Shown here: positions 7,854 through 15,618 of the stretch, piece by piece
Layout of the letters: each line of letters starts with the position of its first letter
Position numbering within the stretch: the stretch's first letter is position 1
Source: Butyrivibrio proteoclasticus P6B7
GTDB lineage: Bacteria > Bacillota > Clostridia > Lachnospirales > Lachnospiraceae
NCBI RefSeq assembly: GCF_000622085.1
Contig: NZ_KK211398.1
Span: 1 to 50,935 of the forward strand
Direction: 5' to 3'
Length of the DNA: 50,935 nt
Program-made: the position numbers and the translations under genes
The notes under the pieces: generated by a model
What the model saw: only the letters and a program-made list of their open reading frames with translations
Told to the model about the DNA's origin: nothing
The model's database searches: none

Positions 7854-8453
7854 ATGTTGAAATTCACTTGGACCAGAGAACCGAAGAGTTACAGCGTGAC
7901 AGAGGATAAGATTACTGTGACGACATTACCGCATACAGATTTATGGCAGAGGACGTACTACCATTTCAGGAATGATAATGCTCCTGTGTTTCAAATGGAG
8001 ACATAGGAAAAGTTCTTTTCCTTTGTGGTGAAAACAGATTTTGCTGACAGCCATCACCGCTTTGATCAGTGCGGAGTTGTGATGTACCTGGATAGTGAGA
8101 ACTGGCTTAAGGGCTCAATTGAGTATGAGAACGAGGAGTTCCAGCACCTTGGATCAGTTGTTACCAACCACGGTTATTCTGACTGGGCAACTACTGAGAT
8201 TCCTGCGTCAGTGAAGTCTATGTGGTATAGGCTGAGCCGCAGGGAAGATGATTACTGTATCGAGTGCTCAGATGATGGAAATAAGTGGAAACAGATGAGA
8301 GTTTGCCATATGCATGAGGGTGCTGGCAAGGTGAGATTTGGAATATATGCATGTTCGCCGGAAGACAGCTCTTTTACCGCAGAGTTTACAAACATAGCCC
8401 TGACAGAGTGTGCGTGGAAGGCACATGATGGACAGAAGCCGGATGAGGGATGA
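7854..8453 (+). pseudogene. DUF1349 family gene interrupted by in-frame TAG
   Basis: From ATG 7854 (preceded by GGGAGAATGAG) the frame encodes M-L-K-F-T-W-T-R-E-P and continues for 50 codons to a TAG at 8004-8006. After it the same frame runs on to 8453 without a break. The two halves together give a DUF1349 (YesU-like, concanavalin-type) protein of normal length, with F-D-Q-C-G-V-V-M-Y-L-D, W-L-K-G-S-I-E-Y-E-N-E and W-Y-R-L-S-R-R. The stop falls where the family usually has an acidic residue, consistent with a GAG-to-TAG change. Reinitiation at GTG 8025 is possible but would lose the first strands. Confidence 0.75.
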
Positions 8454-8563
8454 AATGAATAATTGTTTAAGACCCCACCATGGGATGTGCTTTGGATTAA
8501 TGAAAAAGCACTCTCACTTCCAACAGAGTGAGAAATCAAGAAATATAATATCAGTGATTTTTA

Positions 8564-8596
8564 GGTCGTTATCCGTGTAGATGACGACCATATTTT
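8564..8596 (+). terminator. ATCCGTG-loop hairpin, copy a
   Basis: GGTCGTTATC (8564-8573) pairs with GATGACGACC (8580-8589), one G-U pair included, followed by ATATTTTAATT. TCAGTG at 8551-8556 and TTATCCGTGT at 8569-8578 match other hairpins at 12.7, 19.3 and 20.3 kb. It is a member of a recurrent intergenic family with probable terminator activity. Confidence 0.6.
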
Positions 8597-8623
8597 AATT
8601 GTGTGATAGGCTTGTTTATGCAG

Positions 8624-8642
8624 ATGATACGAATCGTGTCAT
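8624..8642. promoter_or_regulatory. short dyad upstream of the PAP2 gene
   Basis: ATGATACG (8624-8631) and CGTGTCAT (8635-8642) are complementary with one G-U pair and a 3-base centre. It lies about 90 bases before the PAP2 start. It could be an operator, perhaps for the XRE regulator encoded downstream, or an RNA hairpin. Confidence 0.3.
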
Positions 8643-8730
8643 ACATGTCACCAAGCGTTTCTTTAGTTTTTTCATGATTCTTGTTACGGTTCATATAGCC
8701 TCGCGAACAAAACAGAAAGGATTATGAGAA

Positions 8731-9396
8731 ATGAAAAGAAAAGGATTTAAGAGTTTATTATTTGGAGCATTGTATTTAATTGTATTTGTAGTCTGGACAT
8801 TACTGATCCAAATCGTTGATGTTCAGCCTGTCGGGCAAAATGGGACAGACATAGGTTTTGCCACGATCAACTGCTATTTTCACAAATTGACCGGGGTTCA
8901 TATGGTCATATACACCATAACTGACTGGTTGGGACTTGTGCCTATATTCATATGTTTGATATTTGCAGGTATCGGTCTTACCCAGTTGATACAAAGGAAG
9001 AGCCTGTTTAGAGTCGATTACGACATAATAGTACTTGGGATATACTATATTATAGTGATATTTGGATATCTGATATTTGAAATGATCCCAATCAATTACA
9101 GACCGGTCCTGATAGATGGATTTATGGAGGCATCTTATCCATCGTCTACAACACTCTTGGTATTAAGCGTCATGCCTACTCTCTGGTTTCAGGCGAAAAG
9201 AAGGATGAAGAATGAAGTCGTACTGAAATATGTATGCTTCTTTTCGGCGTTGTTCTCCATTTTTATGCTTGTAGGAAGAACCGTAGCTGGAGTACATTGG
9301 CTGACAGATATCATGGGATCAATTCTCTTGAGTACGGGATTATTTCTTTTATACAGGGCTGTTGTTCTTATCATTGATGACAAAGCAAAAGCCTGA
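8731..9396 (+). CDS. PAP2-family phosphatase, integral membrane
   Basis: This 221-residue protein has about six hydrophobic helices and the arrangement of type 2 phosphatidic acid phosphatases. The first motif region is N-Y-R-P-V-L. The second, normally P-S-G-H, reads Y-P-S-S-T-T here. The third, G-R-T-V-A-G-V-H-W-L-T-D (about residues 183-194), keeps the Arg, the catalytic His and the Asp. Loss of the second-motif His is seen in some divergent bacterial members; whether this one is active is uncertain. It would dephosphorylate a lipid or polyprenyl phosphate at the membrane. The next gene (XRE-membrane protein) starts 11 bases after the stop. Confidence 0.78.
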   Translation: MKRKGFKSLLFGALYLIVFVVWTLLIQIVDVQPVGQNGTDIGFATINCYFHKLTGVHMVIYTITDWLGLVPIFICLIFAGIGLTQLIQRKSLFRVDYDIIVLGIYYIIVIFGYLIFEMIPINYRPVLIDGFMEASYPSSTTLLVLSVMPTLWFQAKRRMKNEVVLKYVCFFSALFSIFMLVGRTVAGVHWLTDIMGSILLSTGLFLLYRAVVLIIDDKAKA

Positions 9397-9407
9397 CAGG
9401 GGGTAAA

Positions 9408-10013
9408 ATGGAGTTTGGCGAAAAACTGCAGGAACTTAGAAAGAATAAAGATATGACTCAGGAAGAGCTGGCAGAGGCTCTATATGTTTCAAGGACTGCA
9501 ATTTCCAAGTGGGAGTCAGGTCGTGGGTACCCGAGCATAGATTCGTTAAAAGAGATATCGAGATTCTTTTCAGTATCTATAGACGAACTTTTGTCGGCAG
9601 AAAAGATGGTATCGATTGCCGAAAAAGAGAATAGGGACAATATCAGATATATTTGCGATATGCTTCTTGGAATCATAGATGTGCTTGCGATGATAATGAT
9701 TGTCCTGCCCATATATCCCAATAGGATCGATGGTGTCTATTATGCGGTGAGTCTTCCTGATTATGTTCAGGCAGGAAGACTGAAGTGTATGCTCTACTGG
9801 GCTGTTTTTATTTTGTTGGTAATCATCGGAGCAGTTAAGATTCTTTTGACAAGACTGAGGCAGGAAAGGGGAAGCAGGATCATTACAGCCATATCAGTGA
9901 TAGTGGGAATTACCGCAGTACTTCTTCTCGCAATGGGCAGGGAAGCCTATGGAGTTTCAATGCTGTTTCTGATGATTGTGGCAAAGGGAATTGTAATCTA
10001 CAAAATGAGATAA
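9408..10013 (+). CDS. XRE-type regulator with C-terminal membrane helices
   Basis: Residues 5-60 form a clear XRE/Cro helix-turn-helix (M-T-Q-E-E-L-A-E-A-L-Y-V-S-R-T-A-I-S-K-W-E-S-G-R split over its two helices). A short linker follows, then about four hydrophobic segments from residue 85 to the end. Such membrane-anchored XRE proteins are common in Firmicutes and usually regulate a neighbouring gene in response to an envelope signal. GGGGG at 9399-9403 is the ribosome binding site. It lies between the PAP2 and CPBP genes in one run with short gaps, and probably controls that cassette. Confidence 0.82.
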   Translation: MEFGEKLQELRKNKDMTQEELAEALYVSRTAISKWESGRGYPSIDSLKEISRFFSVSIDELLSAEKMVSIAEKENRDNIRYICDMLLGIIDVLAMIMIVLPIYPNRIDGVYYAVSLPDYVQAGRLKCMLYWAVFILLVIIGAVKILLTRLRQERGSRIITAISVIVGITAVLLLAMGREAYGVSMLFLMIVAKGIVIYKMR

Positions 10014-10035
10014 ATCATGTGTTTCAGGAGGGATT

Positions 10036-10770
10036 ATGTCAAAGCATTTAGTAAGGAATACAGTTTTAGCAACAGTTACGGTTCTTTTGTTCTACTTTGC
10101 CCAGGGGGCTGCGGTGGTCATGGGACAGCTTGAGGGTCTTAAGGCTATTACAGCACAGGCGGCTATCATATGGAGCTGTGCATTAGTAGCAATTGCATTT
10201 TTTCTTGTCAAGGATCACAGTCTTAGAGGGCTTGGCTTTCAGAAGCCCGTGAGCGGTATAGCTACAAGGTTTTTGTATTACGTTCCACTTATAATTGTGG
10301 CCCTGGCTGCTTTTGCCGGTGGAATCATGTCTGATGACAGCGGACTGTTTATTCCTAATCTTATTTTTACACTGGGGATAGGACTGACAGAGGAACTATA
10401 CTTCAGGGGTATCATTTGCAATATGTGGAAAGAAAAGGAGACAAAGGCCATCATTATTTCATCAGTTCTTTTTGGAATGAGTCATCTGCTGAATGTAATG
10501 GGTGGGGCTGGACTTGCAGAAACACTTTTGCAGATGGCGTTTGCATTTACCTACGGAGTTGTAATGGCTTTTGTGATCCTCAGGACAAAGAGTATCTGGC
10601 CATGCATTTTGCTACATGCATTTCATGATTTCTGCGGTTTCATCACGAATGAAGGTGATATGAAACTGAACATAATAGTTGGAACTATCCAGTTTGCAGT
10701 GCTTTTGGCGTATTGCCTATATCTGGTTAGGTTAATCACTTGGCGAGGTACTGACGAGCCTAGTGAGTAA
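10036..10770 (+). CDS. CPBP family intramembrane glutamic endopeptidase
   Basis: This 244-residue polytopic protein carries the three CPBP (Abi/CAAX protease) motifs. E-E-L-Y-F-R-G (about residues 117-123) supplies the catalytic Glu pair and Arg. F-G-M-S-H (about 145-149) and H-A-F-H-D-F (about 194-199) supply the histidines. All key residues are present, so it should be active in the membrane. The family includes prenyl-protein proteases and bacteriocin self-immunity proteins; which applies here is unknown. It follows the XRE gene by 22 bases with the ribosome binding site AGGAGG at 10026-10031. Confidence 0.85.
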   Translation: MSKHLVRNTVLATVTVLLFYFAQGAAVVMGQLEGLKAITAQAAIIWSCALVAIAFFLVKDHSLRGLGFQKPVSGIATRFLYYVPLIIVALAAFAGGIMSDDSGLFIPNLIFTLGIGLTEELYFRGIICNMWKEKETKAIIISSVLFGMSHLLNVMGGAGLAETLLQMAFAFTYGVVMAFVILRTKSIWPCILLHAFHDFCGFITNEGDMKLNIIVGTIQFAVLLAYCLYLVRLITWRGTDEPSE

Positions 10771-10774
10771 GCTA

Positions 10775-10802
10775 GTTCTGACGAACGTAGTTCGGGCAGA
10801 AC
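10775..10802 (+). other. intergenic hairpin before GNAT gene
   Basis: GTTCTG (10775-10780) pairs with CAGAAC (10797-10802), and inside it CGAAC (10782-10786) pairs with GTTCG (10790-10794). No T-run follows, and AAAGGAG comes nine bases later. It is more likely an RNA processing or stability element, or a weak attenuator, than a terminator. Confidence 0.45.
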
Positions 10803-10827
10803 TTCATTATAAAGGAGAATGAAAACA

Positions 10828-11496
10828 ATGAGTAATTATATAATTCGCTTAGAAGAACAGAAAGATTATAGAGATGTTGAAAATCTTGTAAGAGAGTCAT
10901 TTTGGAACGTGTATCGTCCCGGATGCAGTGAGCACTATGTAATTCATGTGCTGAGGGACGATCCGGCATTTGTTCCGGAGCTTGATTTTGTCATGCACCT
11001 AAGCGTTCAGGAGAATGATCCGGGTGATCATTCTGTCGCAGAACAGGACGGAATGCTTATCGGTCAGAACATGTTTATGAAAACTGTTATTGAAGCTGAT
11101 GATGGCAGGGAGATCCCGGTACTTACCATGGGGCCAATAGGAATCACGCCGGAGCTTAAGCGCAAGGGTTATGGTAAGAAGCTGCTTGATTACTGCCTTG
11201 AGAAAGCAACAGAAATGGGATTCGGAGCAGTTCTTTTTGAAGGAAATATCGGATTCTATAGCCACTGCGGATTCGACTATGCAAGCAAGTTTGGAATTCG
11301 TTATCATGATCTGCCTGAAGACGCAGATTCATCATTTTTTCTGTGCAGAGAATTGATCCCGGGATACCTTGATGACGTAACCGGAGTATATCAGACCCCT
11401 CAGGGCTACTATGTTAAAGATGAGGATGTAGAAGAATTCGATAAACAGTTCCCACCCAAGGAAAAGAAAAAGCTCCCGGGGCAGCTGTTTGATTGA
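10828..11496 (+). CDS. GNAT family N-acetyltransferase
   Basis: This 222-residue protein has the acetyl-CoA signature G-I-T-P-E-L-K-R-K-G-Y-G-K-K-L-L-D-Y (about residues 108-125) with the R-K-G-Y-G-K pyrophosphate loop. Then come G-F-G-A-V-L-F-E-G-N and F-Y-S-H-C-G-F-D, as in the predicted N-acetyltransferase YhbS-like group. The start ATG 10828 is preferred to 10819 because AAAGGAG at 10811-10817 leaves ten bases of spacing rather than one. The C-terminal lysine-rich tail P-P-K-E-K-K-K is unusual but short. The substrate is unknown. Confidence 0.82.
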   Translation: MSNYIIRLEEQKDYRDVENLVRESFWNVYRPGCSEHYVIHVLRDDPAFVPELDFVMHLSVQENDPGDHSVAEQDGMLIGQNMFMKTVIEADDGREIPVLTMGPIGITPELKRKGYGKKLLDYCLEKATEMGFGAVLFEGNIGFYSHCGFDYASKFGIRYHDLPEDADSSFFLCRELIPGYLDDVTGVYQTPQGYYVKDEDVEEFDKQFPPKEKKKLPGQLFD

Positions 11497-11517
11497 TGAC
11501 AGAGGGAAGGGAGTCTT

Positions 11518-12069
11518 ATGTTTGAAACAGGTCATGGAGAAGCATGTAGCGTTAATGGAGTCAGCTATATAGTTAAGAAGCTCATTGGCAAGGGTAAGGG
11601 AGGATATTCATACCTGGCAGTAAAGGATGGTAAGGAGTATGTCTTAAAACAGATACACCACGAGCCTTGTGCATATTACCAGTTTGGTGACAAGATCCAG
11701 TCTGAAATAAATGATTACAGAAGACTGACGGCGATTGGAATCAGAATGCCCAAAATGATTGATGCTGATATTGATAAAGAACGCATTGTGAAGGAATACA
11801 TAGACGGTGAGACTATCTATGAGCTTGTTGCCAGAGATCAGATGGACCCTGATTATATAAGACAGGTAAAAGCAATGTGTGAACTCCTATATCCTGCAAA
11901 GACCAATATTGATTATTTCCCGACGAATTTTGTTGTTCATAATGGAGAGCTTTTCTATATTGATTATGAGTGCAATGACTATATGGAAGAGTGGGACTTC
12001 GAGAACTGGGGAATAAAATACTGGTCAAAAACTCCGGAGTTTTTGGAATACTATAAGGAGCATATGTAG
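11518..12069 (+). CDS. small protein-kinase-fold protein
   Basis: This 183-residue protein reads as a compact kinase fold. It has the glycine loop I-G-K-G-K-G-G-Y-S-Y (about residues 23-32), the ATP-binding Lys in Y-V-L-K-Q-I and a Glu in the next helix (Q-S-E-I-N-D). A late catalytic-loop-like segment, I-D-Y-F-P-T-N-F-V-V, is followed by F-Y-I-D-Y-E-C-N. The catalytic loop has D-x-x-P-T-N and the metal-binding position reads D-Y-E rather than D-F-G, as in aminoglycoside- or lipopolysaccharide-kinase relatives. It may phosphorylate a small molecule or protein. It starts 21 bases after the GNAT gene, so the two may be co-transcribed. Confidence 0.65.
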   Translation: MFETGHGEACSVNGVSYIVKKLIGKGKGGYSYLAVKDGKEYVLKQIHHEPCAYYQFGDKIQSEINDYRRLTAIGIRMPKMIDADIDKERIVKEYIDGETIYELVARDQMDPDYIRQVKAMCELLYPAKTNIDYFPTNFVVHNGELFYIDYECNDYMEEWDFENWGIKYWSKTPEFLEYYKEHM

Positions 12070-12143
12070 ATTGTAAGGCGATTATTACCCGGGTATAATT
12101 GTGAGAGACATATTTACTGATAACCAAAAAGAAGTGGGTTGAT

Positions 12144-12170
12144 ATGAAGGATTACAGAGAGCTTGCATGA
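12144..12170 (+). pseudogene. short stub ORF in frame with the flavodoxin gene
   Basis: ATG 12144 opens M-K-D-Y-R-E-L-A and then a TGA at 12168-12170. The same frame continues G-I-F-E-M-V-Q-Q into the flavodoxin start at 12213. It looks like the N-terminus of a different gene joined to the flavodoxin by a deletion, or a leader peptide. The parent family is not identified. Confidence 0.3.
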
Positions 12171-12212
12171 GGCATATTTGAAATGGTGCAACAAAGCAAG
12201 AAAGGTTCTGGC

Positions 12213-12695
12213 ATGAAAAGGATTATAATTTATTTCTCATTAGAAGGTAACACAGAGTATATAGCAGATGAACTGGCAAAGGTACTTCCAGCAGATAAAT
12301 TAAAACTTGTTCCAAAGAAAGCGTATTCGACCAGTGGATTCTCAAAGTTTTTCTGGGGTGGGAAGAGTGCTGTTATGGCAGAAAAGCCCGAGCTTGAGGC
12401 ATACGATCTGGACGTGTCAGCTTATGATGAGATTGTTTTTGGATTTCCTGTTTGGGCAGGAACGTTTACGCCTCCGCTTCGGACGTTTATTTTGGAGAAT
12501 AAAGAGAACTTGAAAAATAAGACTATAGCTGCATTTGCCTGCCAAAGCGGTTCCGGGGCAGAGAGAGCTTTTTCTAAGCTAAAGGACTGCATTGGAATCA
12601 CCAGCTTTGCCGCGACTGCGATTTTCATTGATCCGAAAGATAAACCTTCAGAAGATAATACGCATAGACTCAGCGAGTTTTGTCAGATGCTATAG
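12213..12695 (+). CDS. flavodoxin-like protein
   Basis: The 160-residue product starts M-K-R-I-I-I-Y-F-S-L-E-G-N-T-E-Y, which is the flavodoxin beta1 strand and FMN-phosphate loop (S-L-E-G-N-T in place of the usual S-x-T-G-N-T). The second FMN loop, F-G-F-P-V-W-A-G-T-F-T-P-P, is near residue 76. It should carry FMN and shuttle electrons in the cytoplasm. ATG 12213 is preferred over the earlier GTG/ATG codons in frame because the fold begins right there and AAAGG lies at 12201-12205. The gene stands alone and is followed by an ATCCGTG hairpin. Confidence 0.82.
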   Translation: MKRIIIYFSLEGNTEYIADELAKVLPADKLKLVPKKAYSTSGFSKFFWGGKSAVMAEKPELEAYDLDVSAYDEIVFGFPVWAGTFTPPLRTFILENKENLKNKTIAAFACQSGSGAERAFSKLKDCIGITSFAATAIFIDPKDKPSEDNTHRLSEFCQML

Positions 12696-12714
12696 CAGAA
12701 TTTTAAGTAGTGTA

Positions 12715-12757
12715 AAACAGACCTATATCCGTGTAAAGGTAGGTCTGTTTTTGGTTT
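12715..12757 (+). terminator. ATCCGTG-loop terminator, copy b
   Basis: AAACAGACCTA (12715-12725) is exactly complementary to TAGGTCTGTTT (12740-12750), followed by further T residues. It is preceded by AGTGTA, and the loop holds TATCCGTG. A strong intrinsic terminator for the flavodoxin gene and a member of the recurrent family. Confidence 0.8.
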
Positions 12758-12796
12758 TAAGATAATATGAAATCAGGAGAAATAAAGAGGAGAATG

Positions 12797-13249
12797 ATGA
12801 TAAAAACAGAAAGAATAAAGATATATCCCGCTAGTAGGGAGCAGATGGAAAGAATAATCCAGGCGGAAAAGGATGATGAGCTTAAGAAGGCATATGGTGA
12901 AATGCTGGAGGGGTGCCTTACGCATCCGGATCAGTGGGACTGGTATGCCATGTGGATGATTGAAAAGACAGATGGAACACATATCGGAGATCTGTGTTTC
13001 AAGGGGCTTGAGGAGAAAAATCCTGAAATCGGATACGGAATTTTAGATGAGTTTCAGGGACATGGCTATGCAACAGAGGCTGTGAGCCTGACAATAAAAT
13101 GGGCATTTGAACATCCGGAAATAGTGGCTGTTGAGGCAGAGACAGATCCTGACAATGCGGCGTCTCAAAAGGTGCTGATGAAATGTGGATTTGAAGTGAG
13201 TGGAGAGATCGGAGAAGAGGGTCCCAGGTTTATTGTGTATAAGGAGTAG
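12797..13249 (+). CDS. GNAT family N-acetyltransferase (RimJ/RimL-like)
   Basis: This 150-residue protein has G-D-L-C-F-K-G-L, then E-I-G-Y-G-I-L-D-E-F-Q-G-H-G-Y-A-T-E-A-V. The G-H-G-Y-A-T pyrophosphate loop is typical of the RimJ/RimL type. N-A-A-S-Q-K-V-L-M-K-C-G-F follows. AGAGGAG at 12786-12792 places the start at the second of two adjacent ATGs (12797); 12794 is possible. The next acetyltransferase starts five bases after the stop, so the pair is co-transcribed. The acetyl acceptor is unknown. Confidence 0.8.
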   Translation: MIKTERIKIYPASREQMERIIQAEKDDELKKAYGEMLEGCLTHPDQWDWYAMWMIEKTDGTHIGDLCFKGLEEKNPEIGYGILDEFQGHGYATEAVSLTIKWAFEHPEIVAVEAETDPDNAASQKVLMKCGFEVSGEIGEEGPRFIVYKE

Positions 13250-13254
13250 GAATA

Positions 13255-14130
13255 ATGTATTTCAAGAAATATGCAGATAATGATTATGAGGCAGTATGTG
13301 ATTTCCTTATAGAACTAAATGCTCGAGATACAAGCTATATTAATTGGAACTGGGCGAGATTTGAGTGGATGTATGAGCATCCGGAATTCAATAAGGAATT
13401 GATTGAGTCCATTGGGCTTTGGGTTGATGATGGTAACGTTGTTGGTGCAGCAATCTATGATATGTATTTCGGTGAGGGATTTTGTGGAGTCTTACCTGAT
13501 TATAAGCAGTTATATCCTGAAATATTAGATTATGCCTGCACCAATCTCATGGATGATTCTGGATTTTCCCTTGCAGTCTGCGATGACAACACAGATGAAA
13601 TAGATTTGGTCTTAAACAAGGGCTTTATCAGGAATGAGCAAACAGAAAATATCATGGAGCTGGACCTGGAAAGGGAATTTGGAGCTCCTATGCCAGAGGG
13701 CCTTAAGTTTGTGAACCCGAATCCTGTTAAGGATATTTATGAGCTATCATGGCTTTTTTGGCAAGGGTTTGATCACGGAGAAGATAAACAAAGGTTTGAA
13801 AAAGAAGGAATCGCTACTCCAAGGGCGCGTAGGCACTTTAACAGGGATATCTGTGTGGCTGCATGCAATGAGGAGGGAGAACTCATTTCCATATGCGGTC
13901 TATGGTATAACCCCAAGACGGACTACGTGTATGTAGAGCCTGTCTGTACTATCCCAAGCTATAGGGGAAGAGGAATAGCTAAGGCTGTAATTCATGAAGC
14001 GCTGAGTAGGGCAAAGAGGTTAGGTGCTAAGAGAGCTTTTGTAATATCAGACATGGATTTTTATTACAGACTTGGATTCAGAAACAAATACCACTACAGT
14101 TTTTATCAAAACAAGGGGATTGAGAAATAG
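13255..14130 (+). CDS. two-domain GNAT family N-acetyltransferase
   Basis: At 291 residues this is about twice a single GNAT domain. The C-terminal half is clearly GNAT: V-C-T-I-P-S-Y-R-G-R-G-I-A-K-A-V-I (about residues 230-247), then K-R-A-F-V-I-S-D and F-Y-Y-R-L-G-F. The N-terminal half has a weaker GNAT-like strand pattern without a clear acetyl-CoA loop and probably serves substrate binding. It follows the RimJ-like gene by five bases. The substrate is unknown. Confidence 0.78.
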   Translation: MYFKKYADNDYEAVCDFLIELNARDTSYINWNWARFEWMYEHPEFNKELIESIGLWVDDGNVVGAAIYDMYFGEGFCGVLPDYKQLYPEILDYACTNLMDDSGFSLAVCDDNTDEIDLVLNKGFIRNEQTENIMELDLEREFGAPMPEGLKFVNPNPVKDIYELSWLFWQGFDHGEDKQRFEKEGIATPRARRHFNRDICVAACNEEGELISICGLWYNPKTDYVYVEPVCTIPSYRGRGIAKAVIHEALSRAKRLGAKRAFVISDMDFYYRLGFRNKYHYSFYQNKGIEK

Positions 14131-14161
14131 AACAATTATGATTGTGTAGGAGGTTAAGAAA

Positions 14162-14494
14162 GTGAATAAGTATATTGCATATTGTGGACTAAACTGTGAA
14201 GCATGTGAAGCACGTATTGCAACAGTAAATAATGATGATGATCTGCGTGAAAAAGTTGCAAAGGAATGGTCAGAAATGAATAAAGCTGATATTACACCGG
14301 AAATGATTAACTGTGCGGGATGCAGAACCGCCGGTGTTAAATTCCCCTATTGCGATTCAATGTGTACGATCCGTCAATGCGCTATGAGAAATGATTATGA
14401 AACCTGTGGAACTTGTAAGGAGGTGAAGAGCTGCGACAAAGTGTCTATGATTATCGGGAATAATGAAGAAGCGCGCCGGAATTTGAATCTTTGA
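14162..14494 (+). CDS. DUF3795 cysteine-rich protein
   Basis: This 110-residue protein begins at GTG 14162, with AGGAGG at 14149-14154. Cysteines are arranged as C8-G-L-N-C12-E-A-C15, then C-A-G-C, a C-x-x-x-C-x-x-x-x-C group and C-G-T-C near the end. This is the DUF3795 signature, likely binding zinc or a metal cluster. The function of the family is not known. It is a short stand-alone gene after the acetyltransferase pair. Confidence 0.8.
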   Translation: MNKYIAYCGLNCEACEARIATVNNDDDLREKVAKEWSEMNKADITPEMINCAGCRTAGVKFPYCDSMCTIRQCAMRNDYETCGTCKEVKSCDKVSMIIGNNEEARRNLNL

Positions 14495-14554
14495 CGAGGT
14501 GTACTGGTTCTTATTAGTTTGTTTTTCTTTGACACATGGAAGTAGGAGGTCGTT

Positions 14555-14704
14555 TTGAGCAAACGAACTATAACTAAAGAGGAACTAAAGTCGGCATTGC
14601 AAAAGCTTGGAATTGAAAAAGGAATGACTTTGGAAGTACATTCTTCACTTAGCAGTTTTGGAGAACTTGAGGGCGATCCATATGGACTATGGGGGTTACG
14701 GTGA
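14555..14704 (+). pseudogene. 5' stub of an AAC(3)-like aminoglycoside acetyltransferase gene
   Basis: TTG 14555, with GGAGG at 14545-14549, opens 49 codons: S-K-R-T-I-T-K-E-E-L, L-G-I-E-K-G-M-T-L, then V-H-S-S-L-S-S-F-G-E. This is the N-terminus of the AAC(3)/YokD family, whose normal length is about 260-270 residues. The homologous reading ends at about 14675, and a TGA stops it at 14702. The ribosome binding site and start of the next gene follow at once, so the rest was deleted. It cannot be functional as an acetyltransferase. Confidence 0.65.
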
Positions 14705-14726
14705 TGATTTTGGAGGAGTACAAAAA

Positions 14727-15386
14727 ATGACGGATACTGCAAGATTTGTTTTGGGAATTATCGGAATAATCGGGGGAATCCTGTGTGCTATAGCTGATCT
14801 GCTTTTGGACATTAAGGGACCGGACAACAAAAAGCTTGGGAAGATGGGAGTTATTGATAGCGCATGGGAGAGAATGGCTCATTTTAGATTTGTGTTGTCA
14901 GGTATACTGGCTATGTTTGCAGTTCCCATGTATTCATGCGGATTTATTTCACTTATGCAGATGGACGGGAACTATGCGATAAGTGCCATGATCCTCAGAA
15001 TTATTTTTTTATGTGGTGCCATGGGTGGCTTTATGATACACATATTCCTATGCCTGCAGCCAACCATATATCAGGTTATTATGAAAAAAGATAATCAGGA
15101 GCTTGCGGAAGAGGTAATAAATTCGATTTTCAGACAGATATATGTTCCGTTCTTTGCACTGTATACGATGCTTGTGATAATTCCCGCTATAGCAGTTATG
15201 ACTTTTATAATAAAAGGGGTCATGCCATTGCCTCTGTGGTGCGTACTACTTAACCCTGTTGTTTTTCAGATAGTTGGCTTGCTACTAAGGGCAACAAAGC
15301 TAAAAATATTTATTGATGCGCCAAGCTGCTGTGCTGCGAGTCTTGGATTGGCTTCTTATGGAGTACTTGCGCTTTTTGGCTTGTAA
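14727..15386 (+). CDS. multi-helix membrane protein, possibly DUF6796
   Basis: This 219-residue protein has about seven hydrophobic segments, beginning F-V-L-G-I-I-G-I-I-G-G-I-L-C-A-I-A-D-L-L-L-D. The start ATG 14727 is chosen because TGGAGGAG lies at 14711-14718 and it directly precedes the first membrane helix; the frame is open back to a TTG inside the AAC(3) stub. The N-terminal pattern resembles what I recall as DUF6796, but I am not certain. A role in the membrane is all that can be said. Confidence 0.6.
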   Translation: MTDTARFVLGIIGIIGGILCAIADLLLDIKGPDNKKLGKMGVIDSAWERMAHFRFVLSGILAMFAVPMYSCGFISLMQMDGNYAISAMILRIIFLCGAMGGFMIHIFLCLQPTIYQVIMKKDNQELAEEVINSIFRQIYVPFFALYTMLVIIPAIAVMTFIIKGVMPLPLWCVLLNPVVFQIVGLLLRATKLKIFIDAPSCCAASLGLASYGVLALFGL

Positions 15387-15439
15387 AGCTGTAGGATCAA
15401 ACTTACACACAGAGCATTGGCAAGAAGGGAAATATCATC

Positions 15440-15550
15440 ATGAAAATAGCTGTAATACAGGCAACTTCACAGATAAATAAGAATGGGCTTCTTTTTGATG
15501 CTGTAAATCAGACAGGATTCAGTGTAAAAAATTCTGTCTGTTTTATATAG
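15440..15550 (+). pseudogene. 5' stub of an RpiB/LacAB-type sugar-phosphate isomerase gene
   Basis: ATG 15440, with AGAAGGGA at 15423-15430, encodes M-K-I-A-V-I-Q-A-T-S-Q-I-N-K-N-G-L-L, the start of the RpiB/LacAB-like fold. The similarity ends after about 22 codons (near 15505), exactly where the hairpin at 15509 begins. The reading then continues as nonsense to TAG 15548. A second piece of the same 5' end lies at 19657. Confidence 0.5.
15509..15548 (+). terminator. variant hairpin of the recurrent family, copy e
   Basis: CAGACAGGATT (15509-15519) pairs with AATTCTGTCTG (15530-15540), one G-U pair included, followed by TTTTATAT. The loop is CAGTGTAAAA, which equals the 5' flank of copies b to d. 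The copy lacks the ATCCGTG loop and looks rearranged. Confidence 0.6.
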
Positions 15551-15618
15551 ATATAAAATGGTAGTGGAGATAGTGGTAGAATAATTACGTGTGATGTAAA
15601 ACGCGGGGGGAATTCATA

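Noticed and set aside
8004..8006. TAG as pyrrolysine codon
   Set aside because: No pyl gene or stem-loop typical of such sites is visible, and the family is not known to use it. A nonsense mutation is simpler.
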